From Streptomyces atratus (GTDB lineage Bacteria > Actinomycetota > Actinomycetes > Streptomycetales > Streptomycetaceae), in the NCBI RefSeq assembly GCF_900119365.1, contig NZ_FPJO01000008.1, positions 124,001-188,000 of the forward strand: a stretch of 64,000 nucleotides of DNA, read 5' to 3'. Shown one piece after another: positions 17,166-25,705 of this stretch. Numbering within the stretch: the first letter of the stretch is position 1; each line of letters starts with the position of its first letter. The position numbers and the translations under genes were made by a program. A model generated the notes under the pieces. That model was not told the origin of the DNA. It saw only the letters and a list, made by a program, of their open reading frames with translations, and ran no database searches.

Positions 17166-17202
17166 TGGGGTTCGGGCTCGCACGCTCGAACCCCATTTTT
17201 TT
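17166..17202 (+). terminator. Rho-independent terminator with T7 tail
   Basis: A 12-base-pair stem (17166-17177 with 17184-17195, one wobble) with a six-base loop is followed by seven Ts (17196-17202). This is unusually canonical for a Streptomyces terminator. It ends argF transcription, but it also lies only about a dozen bases after the TAATAT box, so it could attenuate or end a transcript that starts there. Confidence 0.9.
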
Positions 17203-17273
17203 GTGTGGCACCGGAGCCCCCACAGCCCCGGCACACCCCCCCCACGTGCTCCACCAGAGAAGAGACCATCCTC

Positions 17274-18716
17274 GTGAGTCCGCTGCGCCCACCGAGCCCC
17301 CCGCATCCGTCCGGGCGGCGCATCAAGAACCCCCACCAGCTGATCGCCGAGTCCGGCGCCGACCTGGAGGGGCACGGCCTCAAGCGCACCATGGGGCTCT
17401 TCCAGCTGGTGTGCTTCGGGGTCGGCGCCGTCGTCGGCACCGGCATCTTCGTCGGCCTCTCCGACAGCGTCGCCGAGGCGGGCCCCGCGGTCGTGCTCTC
17501 CTTCGTGCTCGCCGCGATCACCTGCATCTTCACCGCGTTCTCCTTCGCCGAACTGGGCAGCGCCATCCCGGTCTCCGGCAGCTCCTACTCCTTCGCCTAC
17601 GCGACCCTCGGCGAACGCGTCGCGTTCCTCGTCGGCTGGTGTCTGCTGCTGGAGTACGGCGTCTCGGTCTCCGCGGTCGCCGTCGGCTGGAGCCAGTACG
17701 TCAACGAGCTGCTGGACAGCCTGTTCGGCGCGCAGCTGCCGGCCGCACTCTCGGCGGGTCCCGGCGACGGCGGCGTGATCAATCTGCCGGCCGTCCTGGT
17801 CGTCATGATGGCCGCGACCCTGCTGGCGCGCGGTGTCCGGGAGAGCGCCGGGGCCACCGCCGCGATGGCGGTCCTCAAGATCACCATCCTGGTCCTGTTC
17901 TGCGTCATCGCCTTCACGGCCTTCGAGCACGGCAACCTCACGCCGTTCTTCGCCCAGGGCGCTGGCGGGGTCACGGCCGGTGCGTCGCTGGCCTTCTTCT
18001 CGTACATCGGCTTCGACGCCATCACCACCGCGGGCGAAGAGGTCAGGAACCCGCGGCGGAACATCCCGATCGCGATCATGGTCTGCATCGGCCTGGTCAC
18101 CCTGCTCTACTGCGCGGTCGCGCTCGCCGCCATCGGCGCGCTGGGGCCGAAGGCCGTGGCCGACCGGCCGGCGGCGCTCTCGATCGTCGTCGACCAGGTC
18201 ACCGACTCGACCGTGGGCGGCGGAATCATCGCCTTCGGCGCGGTCGTCGCGATCGCGTCCGTCGTGCTCGCGGTGATGTACGGGCAGACCCGCATCCTGA
18301 TGTCGATGTCCCGTGACGGACTGATCCCGCGGATCTTCGAGCGGGTCTCGCCCCGAACATCGACGCCGGTCGCCAACACCTGGATCGTGGCCGTCGTCTT
18401 CGCGGTCCCGGCGGCCTTCTCGTCGCTCGACGTGGTGGTGAACCTGACGACCATCGGCGCGCTGGCCACCATGGTCGCGGTGAACCTCGCGGTGATCGTG
18501 CTGCGGCGGCGCAACCCGGAGGTGAAGGGATCGTTCCGGGTGCCGCTCTATCCGCTGAGCCCGCTCCTGGGCGTCGCCTTCTGCCTCTATCTGATGTACG
18601 GGACGGGCTGGGCGACCTGGGTCCAGTTCGCGGTCTTCCTGGGCGTCGGCTCGGCGGTGTACGCCTTCTACGGCCGCAGCCGCTCCCGGCTGGCCGGAGC
18701 CGGCGCCGCCCGGTGA
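17274..18716 (+). CDS. APC-superfamily amino-acid permease (cationic amino-acid transporter type)
   Basis: A 480-residue integral membrane permease with about 12-14 transmembrane segments. TM1 contains GVGAVVGTGIFVGLS, the APC glycine motif that binds the substrate amino/carboxyl groups. FFSYIGFDAITTAGEEVRNP is the CAT-family TM6 signature. The GTG at 17274 follows AGAGAAGAGA. Position after arginine deiminase and ornithine carbamoyltransferase suggests arginine, ornithine or lysine as substrate. The family assignment is solid; the substrate is inferred from context. Confidence 0.92.
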   Translation: MSPLRPPSPPHPSGRRIKNPHQLIAESGADLEGHGLKRTMGLFQLVCFGVGAVVGTGIFVGLSDSVAEAGPAVVLSFVLAAITCIFTAFSFAELGSAIPVSGSSYSFAYATLGERVAFLVGWCLLLEYGVSVSAVAVGWSQYVNELLDSLFGAQLPAALSAGPGDGGVINLPAVLVVMMAATLLARGVRESAGATAAMAVLKITILVLFCVIAFTAFEHGNLTPFFAQGAGGVTAGASLAFFSYIGFDAITTAGEEVRNPRRNIPIAIMVCIGLVTLLYCAVALAAIGALGPKAVADRPAALSIVVDQVTDSTVGGGIIAFGAVVAIASVVLAVMYGQTRILMSMSRDGLIPRIFERVSPRTSTPVANTWIVAVVFAVPAAFSSLDVVVNLTTIGALATMVAVNLAVIVLRRRNPEVKGSFRVPLYPLSPLLGVAFCLYLMYGTGWATWVQFAVFLGVGSAVYAFYGRSRSRLAGAGAAR

Positions 18717-18726
18717 GGGCGGCGGG

Positions 18727-19353
18727 TCAGCTCTGAGGCGTGAGGGACGGCAGGGTGAACCACACCGCCTTGCCGTGCTCCGTCGTGCGGTGGCCGCAGG
18801 ACGAGCTGAGCGTACGGATCAGCAGCAGACCCCGGCCGTGTTCCTGCCAGGGGTCCGGCTCGCCGCCGGGCCGGGGGAAGGAGAGCCCGCCAGGCGGGGC
18901 GGGGTCGCGGTCGTGGACCTCGACCTGGCAGCCGGTCGGCAGGAGCTCCACCACCAGCTCGATCGGCTCGTCGCTGCGGGTGTGCTCGACCGCGTTGGCG
19001 ACCAGCTCCGCGGTGAGGAGCTCGGCGGTGTCGGTGTCGGCCGGTGCGTCGATGTCCGCGAGTGCGGTACGGATCAGAGCACGGGCAATCGGTACGGCCG
19101 CCGTCGAGTGCGGCAGCGCGATCCGCCAGGAGGCGGAAGGGGGGACATCGGGGGGCACGGCATGGTTTCCGTTCCGGGGTGCGAGGGCGGGTGCGGGTTC
19201 ACGAGGGCGGAGACTCTTCGGGATCCCCGGGATCTCCTGGGCTCTCTGGGGCTTTCTGGGGGCTTTCTGGCAGTCAAGACTTCTCGGTTTCAACCTTACG
19301 AAGCGCAACGACACGGGCAAGGGACCGCCGACCGGTATGAATGGGACGTTTGT
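18727..19353 (-). CDS. RsbW-like ATP-binding (HATPase) regulatory protein
   Basis: About 208 residues. The last 130 form a GHKL ATPase of the anti-sigma/RsbW class abundant in Streptomyces: PIARALIRTALADI, N-box AELVANAVEHTR, a degenerate G1 (HDRDPAPPG), and GRGLLLIRTL. The first 75 residues are basic and unstructured. The GTG at 19353 is preferred because an upstream GTG at 19374 falls within the dyad element of the divergent promoter and before the predicted transcription start; a start further downstream is also possible. It faces the permease tail-to-tail with a 10-base gap. The target is unknown. Confidence 0.75.
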   Translation of the reverse strand, partial: TNVPFIPVGGPLPVSLRFVRLKPRSLDCQKAPRKPQRAQEIPGIPKSLRPREPAPALAPRNGNHAVPPDVPPSASWRIALPHSTAAVPIARALIRTALADIDAPADTDTAELLTAELVANAVEHTRSDEPIELVVELLPTGCQVEVHDRDPAPPGGLSFPRPGGEPDPWQEHGRGLLLIRTLSSSCGHRTTEHGKAVWFTLPSLTPQS

Positions 19354-19372
19354 CACTGCGTTCTCACGCTCC

Positions 19373-19416
19373 ACTTATCGCGTTCTCGTGACGGAAGTCA
19401 CGTACCAGTGATAAGT
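19373..19416. promoter_or_regulatory. Nested 44-bp dyad operator in the divergent hydratase promoter
   Basis: ACTTATC (19373-19379) and GATAAGT (19410-19416) flank, at equal 7-base distances, a perfect inner hairpin CGTGAC-GGAA-GTCACG (19387-19402). Overlapping promoter-like pairs exist on both strands: GTGACG/TAAGTT rightward with 18-base spacing, and the mirror-image GTGACT/TAAGTG leftward. The core GTGACGG(A/T)AGTCA recurs at 25553, in the promoter region of the CoA ligase. Confidence 0.75.
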
Positions 19417-19460
19417 TCGGGTGCAGGCAGCGGCCCGACGGCTGAAGGGGAGCCCCCTCC

Positions 19461-20288
19461 ATGAGCCCGTTTCCCAGCTCCGCCCCGCACACGGACGACT
19501 GGTGCCATCTGCGGCTGACGACGGACGACGGGGTTGCCACCGTCACGCTCGCCCGGCCCGAGAAACTCAACGCGCTCACCTTCGGTGCCTACGCGGACCT
19601 GCGCGACCTGCTCGCCGAACTGTCCCGCGAACGCAGCGTGCGCGCTCTGGTGCTCGCGGGGGAGGGCCGCGGATTCTGCTCCGGCGGAGATGTCGACGAC
19701 ATCATCGGCGCGACACTCGCCATGGACACCGCCCAGCTCCTCGATTTCAATCGCATGACCGGACAGGTGGTGCGGGCCCTACGTGAAACCCCCTTCCCCG
19801 TCATCGCCGCCGTACACGGGGTGGCGGCGGGCGCCGGGGCGGTGCTCGCGCTGGCCGCCGACTTCCGGATCGCCGATCCGTCGGCCCGCTTCGCCTTCCT
19901 GTTCACCAAGGTCGGCCTCTCCGGCGGCGACATGGGCGCCGCCTACCTGCTGCCGCGCGTCGTCGGCCTCGGCCACGCCACCCGGCTGCTGATGCTCGGC
20001 GAACCCGTCCGCGCACCCGAAGCAGAACGGATCGGGCTGATCAGCGAGCTGACCGACGAGGGCCAGGCCGACGTACGCGCGGCCGCGCTCGCCCGCCGCC
20101 TCGCCGACGGTCCGGCCCTCGCCCTCGCCCAGACCAAGGCCCTGCTCACCGCCGAACTCGACATGCCGCTCGCCGCCGCCGTCGAGATGGACGCCGCCAC
20201 CCAGGCCCTGCTGATGCACGGCGAGGACTACGCGGAATTCCATGCCGCCTTCACCGAGAAACGGCCCCCGAAATGGCAGGGCCGGTAG
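19461..20288 (+). CDS. Enoyl-CoA hydratase/isomerase
   Basis: A 275-residue crotonase-fold protein. The oxyanion-hole segments are AGEGRGFCSGGDVDDI and AAVHGVAAGAGAVLALAAD. KVGLSGGDMGAAYLLPRVVG carries the position of the second catalytic acid, read here as Gly-Asp rather than Glu, so hydratase activity in the strict sense is uncertain. It is the first gene rightward of the 44-bp dyad. It runs into the aminobenzoyl-CoA monooxygenase gene after five bases, so it is probably the ring-fission or hydration step of the same pathway. Confidence 0.88.
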   Translation: MSPFPSSAPHTDDWCHLRLTTDDGVATVTLARPEKLNALTFGAYADLRDLLAELSRERSVRALVLAGEGRGFCSGGDVDDIIGATLAMDTAQLLDFNRMTGQVVRALRETPFPVIAAVHGVAAGAGAVLALAADFRIADPSARFAFLFTKVGLSGGDMGAAYLLPRVVGLGHATRLLMLGEPVRAPEAERIGLISELTDEGQADVRAAALARRLADGPALALAQTKALLTAELDMPLAAAVEMDAATQALLMHGEDYAEFHAAFTEKRPPKWQGR

Positions 20289-20292
20289 CGCG

Positions 20293-22605
20293 ATGGTGCC
20301 CGAAGCGGCTGCGGCCGGTGCGACCCGGACCGGCGTGAAGCGCATCGCGGTCATCGGCGGCGGGCCCGGCGGGCTCTACGCCGCGGCCCTGCTCAAGCGG
20401 CTCGACCCGGACCGCGAGATCACCGTCTGGGAGCGCAACGCCCCCGAGGACACCTTCGGCTTCGGCGTCGTCCTCTCCGACGAGACCCTCGGCGGCATCG
20501 AACACGCCGACCCCGTCGTGTACCGGGCCCTCAGGGACGCATTCGTACGGTGGGACGACATCGACATCGTCCACCGGGGCGTCACCCAGGCATCCGGCGG
20601 CCACGGCTTCGCCGCGCTGGGCAGACGCAGGCTGCTGCGGATCCTGCGGGAGCGCTGCCAGTCCCTCGGCGTACACCTCCGCTTCCGCACCGAGGCACCG
20701 CCGGCCGCCGAGCTCGCCGCCACCCACGACCTGGTGATCGCCGCCGACGGTGTGCACAGCCTCACCCGCGCCGCCCACGCCGACACCTTCGGCCCCCGCC
20801 TCACCACCCACCGCTGCCGCTACATCTGGCTCGCCGCCGACTTCGCCCTCGACGCCTTCCGCTTCGAGACCGCCGAGACCGCGTACGGGGTGATGCAGCT
20901 CCACGGCTACCCCTACTCGGCCGACGCCTCCACCGTCATCGTCGAGATGCGCGAGGAGGTCTGGCGGGCCGCCGGCTTCGACAGCTGCACGGTCGAGCAT
21001 TCGACGCTGCGGTGCGCCAAGATCTTCACCGAGGCGCTCGGCGGCCGGACGCTGCGTTCCAACAACTCCTCCTGGCTCACCTTCCGCACCGTCGTCAACG
21101 CCCACTGGTCGCACGGCAACACGGTCCTCATCGGCGACGCCGCCCACACCGCGCACTTCTCCATCGGCTCCGGCACCAAACTCGCCGTCGAGGACGCCCT
21201 CGCCCTCGCCGCCTGCATCGAGGAACAGCCCGACCTGCCGCAGGCACTGTCCGCGTACGAGGCCGAGCGCCGGCCGGTCGTCGAATCGACCCAGCGGGCC
21301 GCCGCGGCAAGCCTGCGCTGGTTCGAGGAGCTGGGCACCTATGTCGACCAGCCGCCCCGCCAGTTCGCCTTCAACCTCCTCACCCGCAGCCGCCGCGTCA
21401 CCCACGACAATCTGCGGCTGCGCGACGCCTCCTTCACCGCCGCCGTCGAGGAGGAGTTCGGCTGCGCCCCGGGCGTCCCGCCGATGTTCACCCCGCTGCG
21501 GCTGCGCGGCCTCGAACTCCGCAACCGCGTCGTCGTCTCGCCCATGGACATGTACTCCGCAGCCGACGGCGTCCCCGGCGACTTCCACCTCGTCCACCTG
21601 GGCGCACGCGCGCTCGGCGGCGCCGGTCTCGTCATGACGGAGATGGTGTGCGTCAGCGCCGAGGGCCGCATCACCCCCGGCTGCACCGGCCTCTACACCC
21701 CCGAACAGGCCGCCGCCTGGACCCGGATCACCGACTTCGTCCATGCGGGCGCACCAGGCACGGCCATCGGCGTGCAGCTCGGCCACTCCGGGCGCAAGGG
21801 CTCCACCAGACTGATGTGGGAAGGCATCGACCAGCCCCTCGACCACGGCAACTGGCCGCTCGCCGCCGCCTCCCCGATCCCGTACGCGGACGGCGTCAAC
21901 CAGGTCCCGCACGCCCTGGACCGGGCCGGACTCGACACCGTGCGCGAGCAGTTCGTCTCGGCGGCCCGGCGCGCCGACCGCTGCGGCTTCGACCTGCTCG
22001 AACTCCACTGCGCCCACGGCTATCTGCTCTCCGGTTTCCTCTCGCCGCTCACCAACCACCGCACCGACGAGTACGGCGGCCCACTGCGCAACCGGCTCCG
22101 CTTCCCCCTCGAAGTCTTCGACGCCGTCCGTGCCGTCTGGCCCGACGACCGGCCCATGACCGTCCGGATCTCCGCCACGGACTGGGCCGAGGGCGGCACC
22201 ACGGCCGAGGACGCCGTCGAGACCGCCCGTGCCTTCGTCGCCCACGGGGCCGATGCCATCGACGTCTCCACCGGCCAGGTCGTGCCCGACGAACGCCCCG
22301 AGTACGGCCGTTCGTACCAGACCCCGTACGCGGACCGGATCCGCAACACCCTGTGCGTGCCCGTCATCGCGGTCGGCGCGATCTCCTCCTGGGACGACGT
22401 CAACTCCCTGCTGCTCGCGGGCCGGGCCGACCTCTGCGCGCTGGCCCGCCCCCATCTCTACGACCCGCACTGGACCCTGCACGCGGCGGCCGAGCAGGGC
22501 TACGGCGGACCGGGCGCGCCCTGGCCGCTCCCGTACCGCGCGGGCAGCCGCACCCCGCCGACCGGCCGCACGGACGCACCGAAGCCGCGGCTCACCCTGG
22601 GGTGA
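20293..22605 (+). CDS. Bifunctional aminobenzoyl-/salicylyl-CoA monooxygenase/reductase
   Basis: A 770-residue fusion. Residues 1-390 form an FAD aromatic hydroxylase (GGGPGGLYAAALLKR dinucleotide site, later GDAAHTAHFSIGSGTKLAVED). From about 400 there is an Old-Yellow-Enzyme barrel (LRNRVVVSPMDMYS, QLGHSGRKG, HCAHGYLLSGFLSP). Exactly this architecture defines 2-aminobenzoyl-CoA monooxygenase/reductase and salicylyl-CoA 5-hydroxylase. The first hydroxylates and dearomatises anthraniloyl-CoA. The ATG at 20293 was chosen five bases after the hydratase stop. Neighbouring ligase, dehydrogenase and RidA genes support the aminobenzoate reading, but salicylate cannot be excluded. Confidence 0.9.
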   Translation: MVPEAAAAGATRTGVKRIAVIGGGPGGLYAAALLKRLDPDREITVWERNAPEDTFGFGVVLSDETLGGIEHADPVVYRALRDAFVRWDDIDIVHRGVTQASGGHGFAALGRRRLLRILRERCQSLGVHLRFRTEAPPAAELAATHDLVIAADGVHSLTRAAHADTFGPRLTTHRCRYIWLAADFALDAFRFETAETAYGVMQLHGYPYSADASTVIVEMREEVWRAAGFDSCTVEHSTLRCAKIFTEALGGRTLRSNNSSWLTFRTVVNAHWSHGNTVLIGDAAHTAHFSIGSGTKLAVEDALALAACIEEQPDLPQALSAYEAERRPVVESTQRAAAASLRWFEELGTYVDQPPRQFAFNLLTRSRRVTHDNLRLRDASFTAAVEEEFGCAPGVPPMFTPLRLRGLELRNRVVVSPMDMYSAADGVPGDFHLVHLGARALGGAGLVMTEMVCVSAEGRITPGCTGLYTPEQAAAWTRITDFVHAGAPGTAIGVQLGHSGRKGSTRLMWEGIDQPLDHGNWPLAAASPIPYADGVNQVPHALDRAGLDTVREQFVSAARRADRCGFDLLELHCAHGYLLSGFLSPLTNHRTDEYGGPLRNRLRFPLEVFDAVRAVWPDDRPMTVRISATDWAEGGTTAEDAVETARAFVAHGADAIDVSTGQVVPDERPEYGRSYQTPYADRIRNTLCVPVIAVGAISSWDDVNSLLLAGRADLCALARPHLYDPHWTLHAAAEQGYGGPGAPWPLPYRAGSRTPPTGRTDAPKPRLTLG

Positions 22606-23023
22606 CGGACAGACACTCGTGACACCGGCACCCGTCCTGGTGCGGGGCCCCGTGGTGGGCGTGGCGCTCCTCGCGGGCTACCCGCTCCAGCAGCGCCGCC
22701 AGTACCTCGGCCTCCTCACGGGTGCCGAAGCCCCGGCCGGCGCACCGCTTCAGCACAGCCGGGCCGTACACCAACTGCGCCCGGAAGGTGTGCAGATGGC
22801 GAGTCCCCGTGTCGATGGTGATCCAGTGGCCGGTGTGCCGCCCGTGTCCCACCGTGGTCAGCTGCCGGTGCCCCGTCCCCGGGTACGTGTCGACGACGTA
22901 CACCTTCGCCCCGCCCCGGTACGCCTTCGTACCGGGACGCAACTCCTGGCCCTGCTCCCCGTACCGCCGCCACAGCACCACGTTCGCGGCGACCAGCCAG
23001 ACGGGTTCCGGCGGCCCGCTCAT
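22592..23023 (-). CDS. Hypothetical protein
   Basis: A 143-residue protein of unknown function. The N-terminal half, starting MSGPPEPVWLVAANVVLWRRYG, looks like a compact beta barrel (AKVYVVDTYPGTGHRQLTTVG). The C-terminal half is helical and ends in a His/Cys-rich tail (CRCHEC) that could bind a metal. Its start overlaps the stop of the GNAT gene as ATGA, so the two are coupled. Its end overlaps the convergent monooxygenase gene by 14 bases. Confidence 0.75.
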   Translation of the reverse strand: MSGPPEPVWLVAANVVLWRRYGEQGQELRPGTKAYRGGAKVYVVDTYPGTGHRQLTTVGHGRHTGHWITIDTGTRHLHTFRAQLVYGPAVLKRCAGRGFGTREEAEVLAALLERVAREERHAHHGAPHQDGCRCHECLSVTPG

Positions 23024-23841
23024 CGCTCCGCCGCGCTGACCAGCAGCCGGTCCGAGACCGGCCGGTAGCCGATGCGTTGGTACACACCGTTGCTGGTGGA
23101 GTTCGCGAGGTCGGTGAAGAGCAGCACCTCCTGCGCGCCGGCCTCCCGCGCCGCCCGGCTGATCTCCGCCGTCACCGCGGCCGCGTACCCCCGGCCGCGG
23201 TACTCGTGAGGCGTGTAGACCGCCGCGATCCGTACCGTGCCCGCGATCCGGGGTGAGACGCCCGCCATCGACACCGGGACGCCGTCGGCCTCCCAGAGAG
23301 TCAGGCTGCCGGACGCCGTCCGCTCGTCCAGGATCCGTTCGGCATGGGTGCCGGGCTGTCCGACCTGGTCGGCGAACGCGAGATGCCAGCGCACCAGCAG
23401 CTCCCGGTCGGCGGCGGTGGCGGCCCGGGGCCTGCCCGGCGGTGCCGGGGAGGGCGGGACCAGAGTCTCCAGCCGGTAGAGGCGTTGCTCCTGGTCGACC
23501 CGGTGGCCGGGCCAGTTGGCGGCCAGCGCCTCGGCGGTGGCCCGGTCCGCGTTGATCCCGGTCAGGGGGAGCGCTGCGGCCAGCGGAGCGACCGCCTCCG
23601 GGGCGACGGTTCCCAGCAGCGGCGGGTACGGCGGGGTCTGCACGAGCGTCCCCGCGACCTCGCCGTCCGCCCCGCGCCACCAGCCCAGCAGCGGGGCGGC
23701 GTCGCCGTAGGCGCGCGGGCCGTCGCGCCGGAGCGTCGCGGTGACGGTCAGCACCAGAATGTTCTCGGCGGGCCGGGCGGCCAGCGAGGCGCCGGCCGCG
23801 TCGAGGAAGACATCGACGTCATCGGTGAAGGTCCAGGTCAT
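23020..23841 (-). CDS. GNAT-family N-acetyltransferase
   Basis: A 273-residue protein with a divergent N-terminal half and a C-terminal GNAT domain: RIAAVYTPHEYRGRGYAAAV, where RGRGYA is the acetyl-CoA pyrophosphate loop, then EVLLFTDLANSTSNGVYQRI. The layout matches the FR47-type subfamily of two-domain acetyltransferases. It lies 68 bases downstream of the CoA ligase on the same strand and is coupled to the next hypothetical gene by ATGA. The substrate is unknown, and a role in the aromatic pathway is not required. Confidence 0.88.
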   Translation of the reverse strand: MTWTFTDDVDVFLDAAGASLAARPAENILVLTVTATLRRDGPRAYGDAAPLLGWWRGADGEVAGTLVQTPPYPPLLGTVAPEAVAPLAAALPLTGINADRATAEALAANWPGHRVDQEQRLYRLETLVPPSPAPPGRPRAATAADRELLVRWHLAFADQVGQPGTHAERILDERTASGSLTLWEADGVPVSMAGVSPRIAGTVRIAAVYTPHEYRGRGYAAAVTAEISRAAREAGAQEVLLFTDLANSTSNGVYQRIGYRPVSDRLLVSAAER

Positions 23842-23909
23842 GCTTCATCCTGCCGGGTGTGCGTGGAACGGGACACCCGTATTTCGGGCCGGTTGCCCGG
23901 CCCTTCGCG

Positions 23910-25511
23910 TCAGTCGTCCCGCAGCCGGAAGCGCTGGAGCTTGCCGGTGGCGGTGCGGGGGAGGGCGGGCAGGAACTCGATGACACGCGGGCACTTGTGC
24001 GGGGCCAGCTCGTTCTTCATGAACGCGCGCAGCTCCTCGGCCGCCGTCGCCGCGCCCTCGCGCAGCACCACGTACGCCACCACGATCTGGCCGCGCAGCT
24101 CGTCCGCCCGGCCCACCACGGCCGCCTCGGCCACCGAGGGGTGGCGCAGCAGGGCGTCCTCCACCTCGGGGCCCGCGATGTTGTAGCCGGAGGAGATGAT
24201 CATGTCGTCGGCGCGGGCCACGTAACGGAAGTAGCCGTCCGCGTCGCGCACATAGGTGTCACCGGTGAGGTTCCAGCCGTGCGCCACATAGTCCCGCTGG
24301 CGTTCGTCGGCGAGATAGCGGCAGCCGACCGGACCGCGTACGGCGAGGAGTCCGGGCTCGCCGTCGGGTACCGGCCGGCCGTCGCGGTCCAGCACCCGGG
24401 CCTGCCAGCCGGGCACGGGGACTCCGGTGGTGCCCGGGCGGATCGCGTCGTCGGCGGCCGAGATGAAGATGTGCAGCAGCTCGGTGGCGCCGATGCCGTT
24501 GATGATGCGCAGCCCCGTCCGCTCGTGCCAGGACCGCCAGGTGGCCACCGGAAGGTTCTCCCCGGCCGAGACGCAGCGGCGCAGCGCGCTCAGGTCGTGC
24601 CCGTCGATGCGGTCGAGCATCACGCGGTAGGCGGTCGGCGCGGTGAACAGCACCGAGACCCGGTGGGCGGCGAGCTCGGGCAGCAACTGGGCCGGGCCGG
24701 ACTGTTCGAGAAGCAGGGCACTGGCGCCGGCCCGCAGCGGGAAGACCACCAGACCGCCGAGCCCGAAGGTGAAGCCGAGCGGCGGACTGCCCGCGAACAC
24801 GTCGTCGGGCGTGGGCCGGAGCACATGGGCCGAGAAGGTGTCGGCGATGGCGAGCACATCCCGGTGGAAGTGCATGCAGCCCTTGGGCCGTCCGGTGGTG
24901 CCCGAGGTGAACGCGATCAGCGCGACATCGTCCGCCGCCGTGTCCACGGCGCGGTACGGCCCGGTCCTGGCCTCGGCCAGCCGCAGCAGGTCGTCCGGGG
25001 CGTCACCTCCGTACACCGTGATCCGCAGCCCCGGCACCTCGGCCTTCACCAGGTCGTCGGCCGCCCGGACGTCGCACAGCGCATGACTCACCCGGGCGAT
25101 GGAGCAGATGGTGGAGAGTTCGGCGGACCGCTGCCGGTCCAGCACCGTGACGGCGATCGCGCCGGCCTTCAGCACCGCGAGCCAGCAGGCGGCCAGTCGG
25201 GGGGTGGTGGGGCCGCGCAGCAGGACGCGGTTGCCGGGGACGACCCCCAGATCGGAGGTGAGGACATGGGCGATCCGGTCCACCCGCTCCCGCAGCTCCC
25301 CGTAGCTCCAGACCCCGCCGTCGGGGGTGCGGAAGGCGGGGCGGTCGGGGCCCAGGCGGTCGGCCGTGCGGTCCAGCAGCTCCGCCGCGCAGTTGAGGCG
25401 GTCCGGATAGCGCAGTTCGGGAAGGTCGAAGAGCAGTTCCGGCCACTGGTCCTGGGGTGGCAGGTGCTCCCTGGCGAAGGTGTCGAGGTGCGCTGAGGTC
25501 TTCGGGTCCAT
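23910..25511 (-). CDS. 2-aminobenzoate/benzoate-type CoA ligase
   Basis: A 533-residue acyl-adenylate-forming ligase. The P-loop is FTSGTTGRPKG, the A5 motif GIGATELLHIF, the A7 region GWNLTGDTYVRD, and the C-terminal lysine is in PRTATGKLQRFRL. The PPLGFTFGLGGLVVFPL segment and overall layout are those of benzoate-CoA ligases, including 2-aminobenzoate-CoA ligase. It would activate the aromatic acid used by the monooxygenase encoded at 20293. It starts 42 bases from the shared operator core and has a good promoter there (TTGACT, 16 bases, TACGCT on the minus strand). Confidence 0.9.
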   Translation of the reverse strand: MDPKTSAHLDTFAREHLPPQDQWPELLFDLPELRYPDRLNCAAELLDRTADRLGPDRPAFRTPDGGVWSYGELRERVDRIAHVLTSDLGVVPGNRVLLRGPTTPRLAACWLAVLKAGAIAVTVLDRQRSAELSTICSIARVSHALCDVRAADDLVKAEVPGLRITVYGGDAPDDLLRLAEARTGPYRAVDTAADDVALIAFTSGTTGRPKGCMHFHRDVLAIADTFSAHVLRPTPDDVFAGSPPLGFTFGLGGLVVFPLRAGASALLLEQSGPAQLLPELAAHRVSVLFTAPTAYRVMLDRIDGHDLSALRRCVSAGENLPVATWRSWHERTGLRIINGIGATELLHIFISAADDAIRPGTTGVPVPGWQARVLDRDGRPVPDGEPGLLAVRGPVGCRYLADERQRDYVAHGWNLTGDTYVRDADGYFRYVARADDMIISSGYNIAGPEVEDALLRHPSVAEAAVVGRADELRGQIVVAYVVLREGAATAAEELRAFMKNELAPHKCPRVIEFLPALPRTATGKLQRFRLRDD

Positions 25512-25538
25512 GACGGATCGCCCCCTTGTCGCCTCTGG

Positions 25539-25582
25539 AGCGTATCGTTCGGGTGACGGTAGTCAACGGTCCGCGATAAGGC
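25539..25582. promoter_or_regulatory. Second copy of the operator in the ligase/dehydrogenase divergent promoter
   Basis: GTGACGGTAGTCAA (25553-25566) followed after eight bases by GATAAG (25575-25580) repeats, in the same orientation and spacing, the arrangement at 19388-19415 (GTGACGGAAGTCAC, eight bases, GATAAG). The leftward promoter for the ligase (TTGACT 25566-25561, TACGCT 25544-25539) runs through the core, so a bound regulator would block it. Confidence 0.72.
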
Positions 25583-25705
25583 GAGTGGACTGGAATTCGA
25601 ACAGGTGGGAAGACGAGCACGGGAACGGACAGGACGACAGGCCGGAGCGCCGATGCGAAGAACGGGCACGAGAAACCGAGAAGACGCGACAAGAGAGGTG
25701 CCGGT

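Noticed and set aside
17166..17195. A tRNA-like T-arm (GGTTCG ... CGAACC)
   Set aside because: No acceptor, D or anticodon stems around it; the T7 tail and simple stem make it a terminator.
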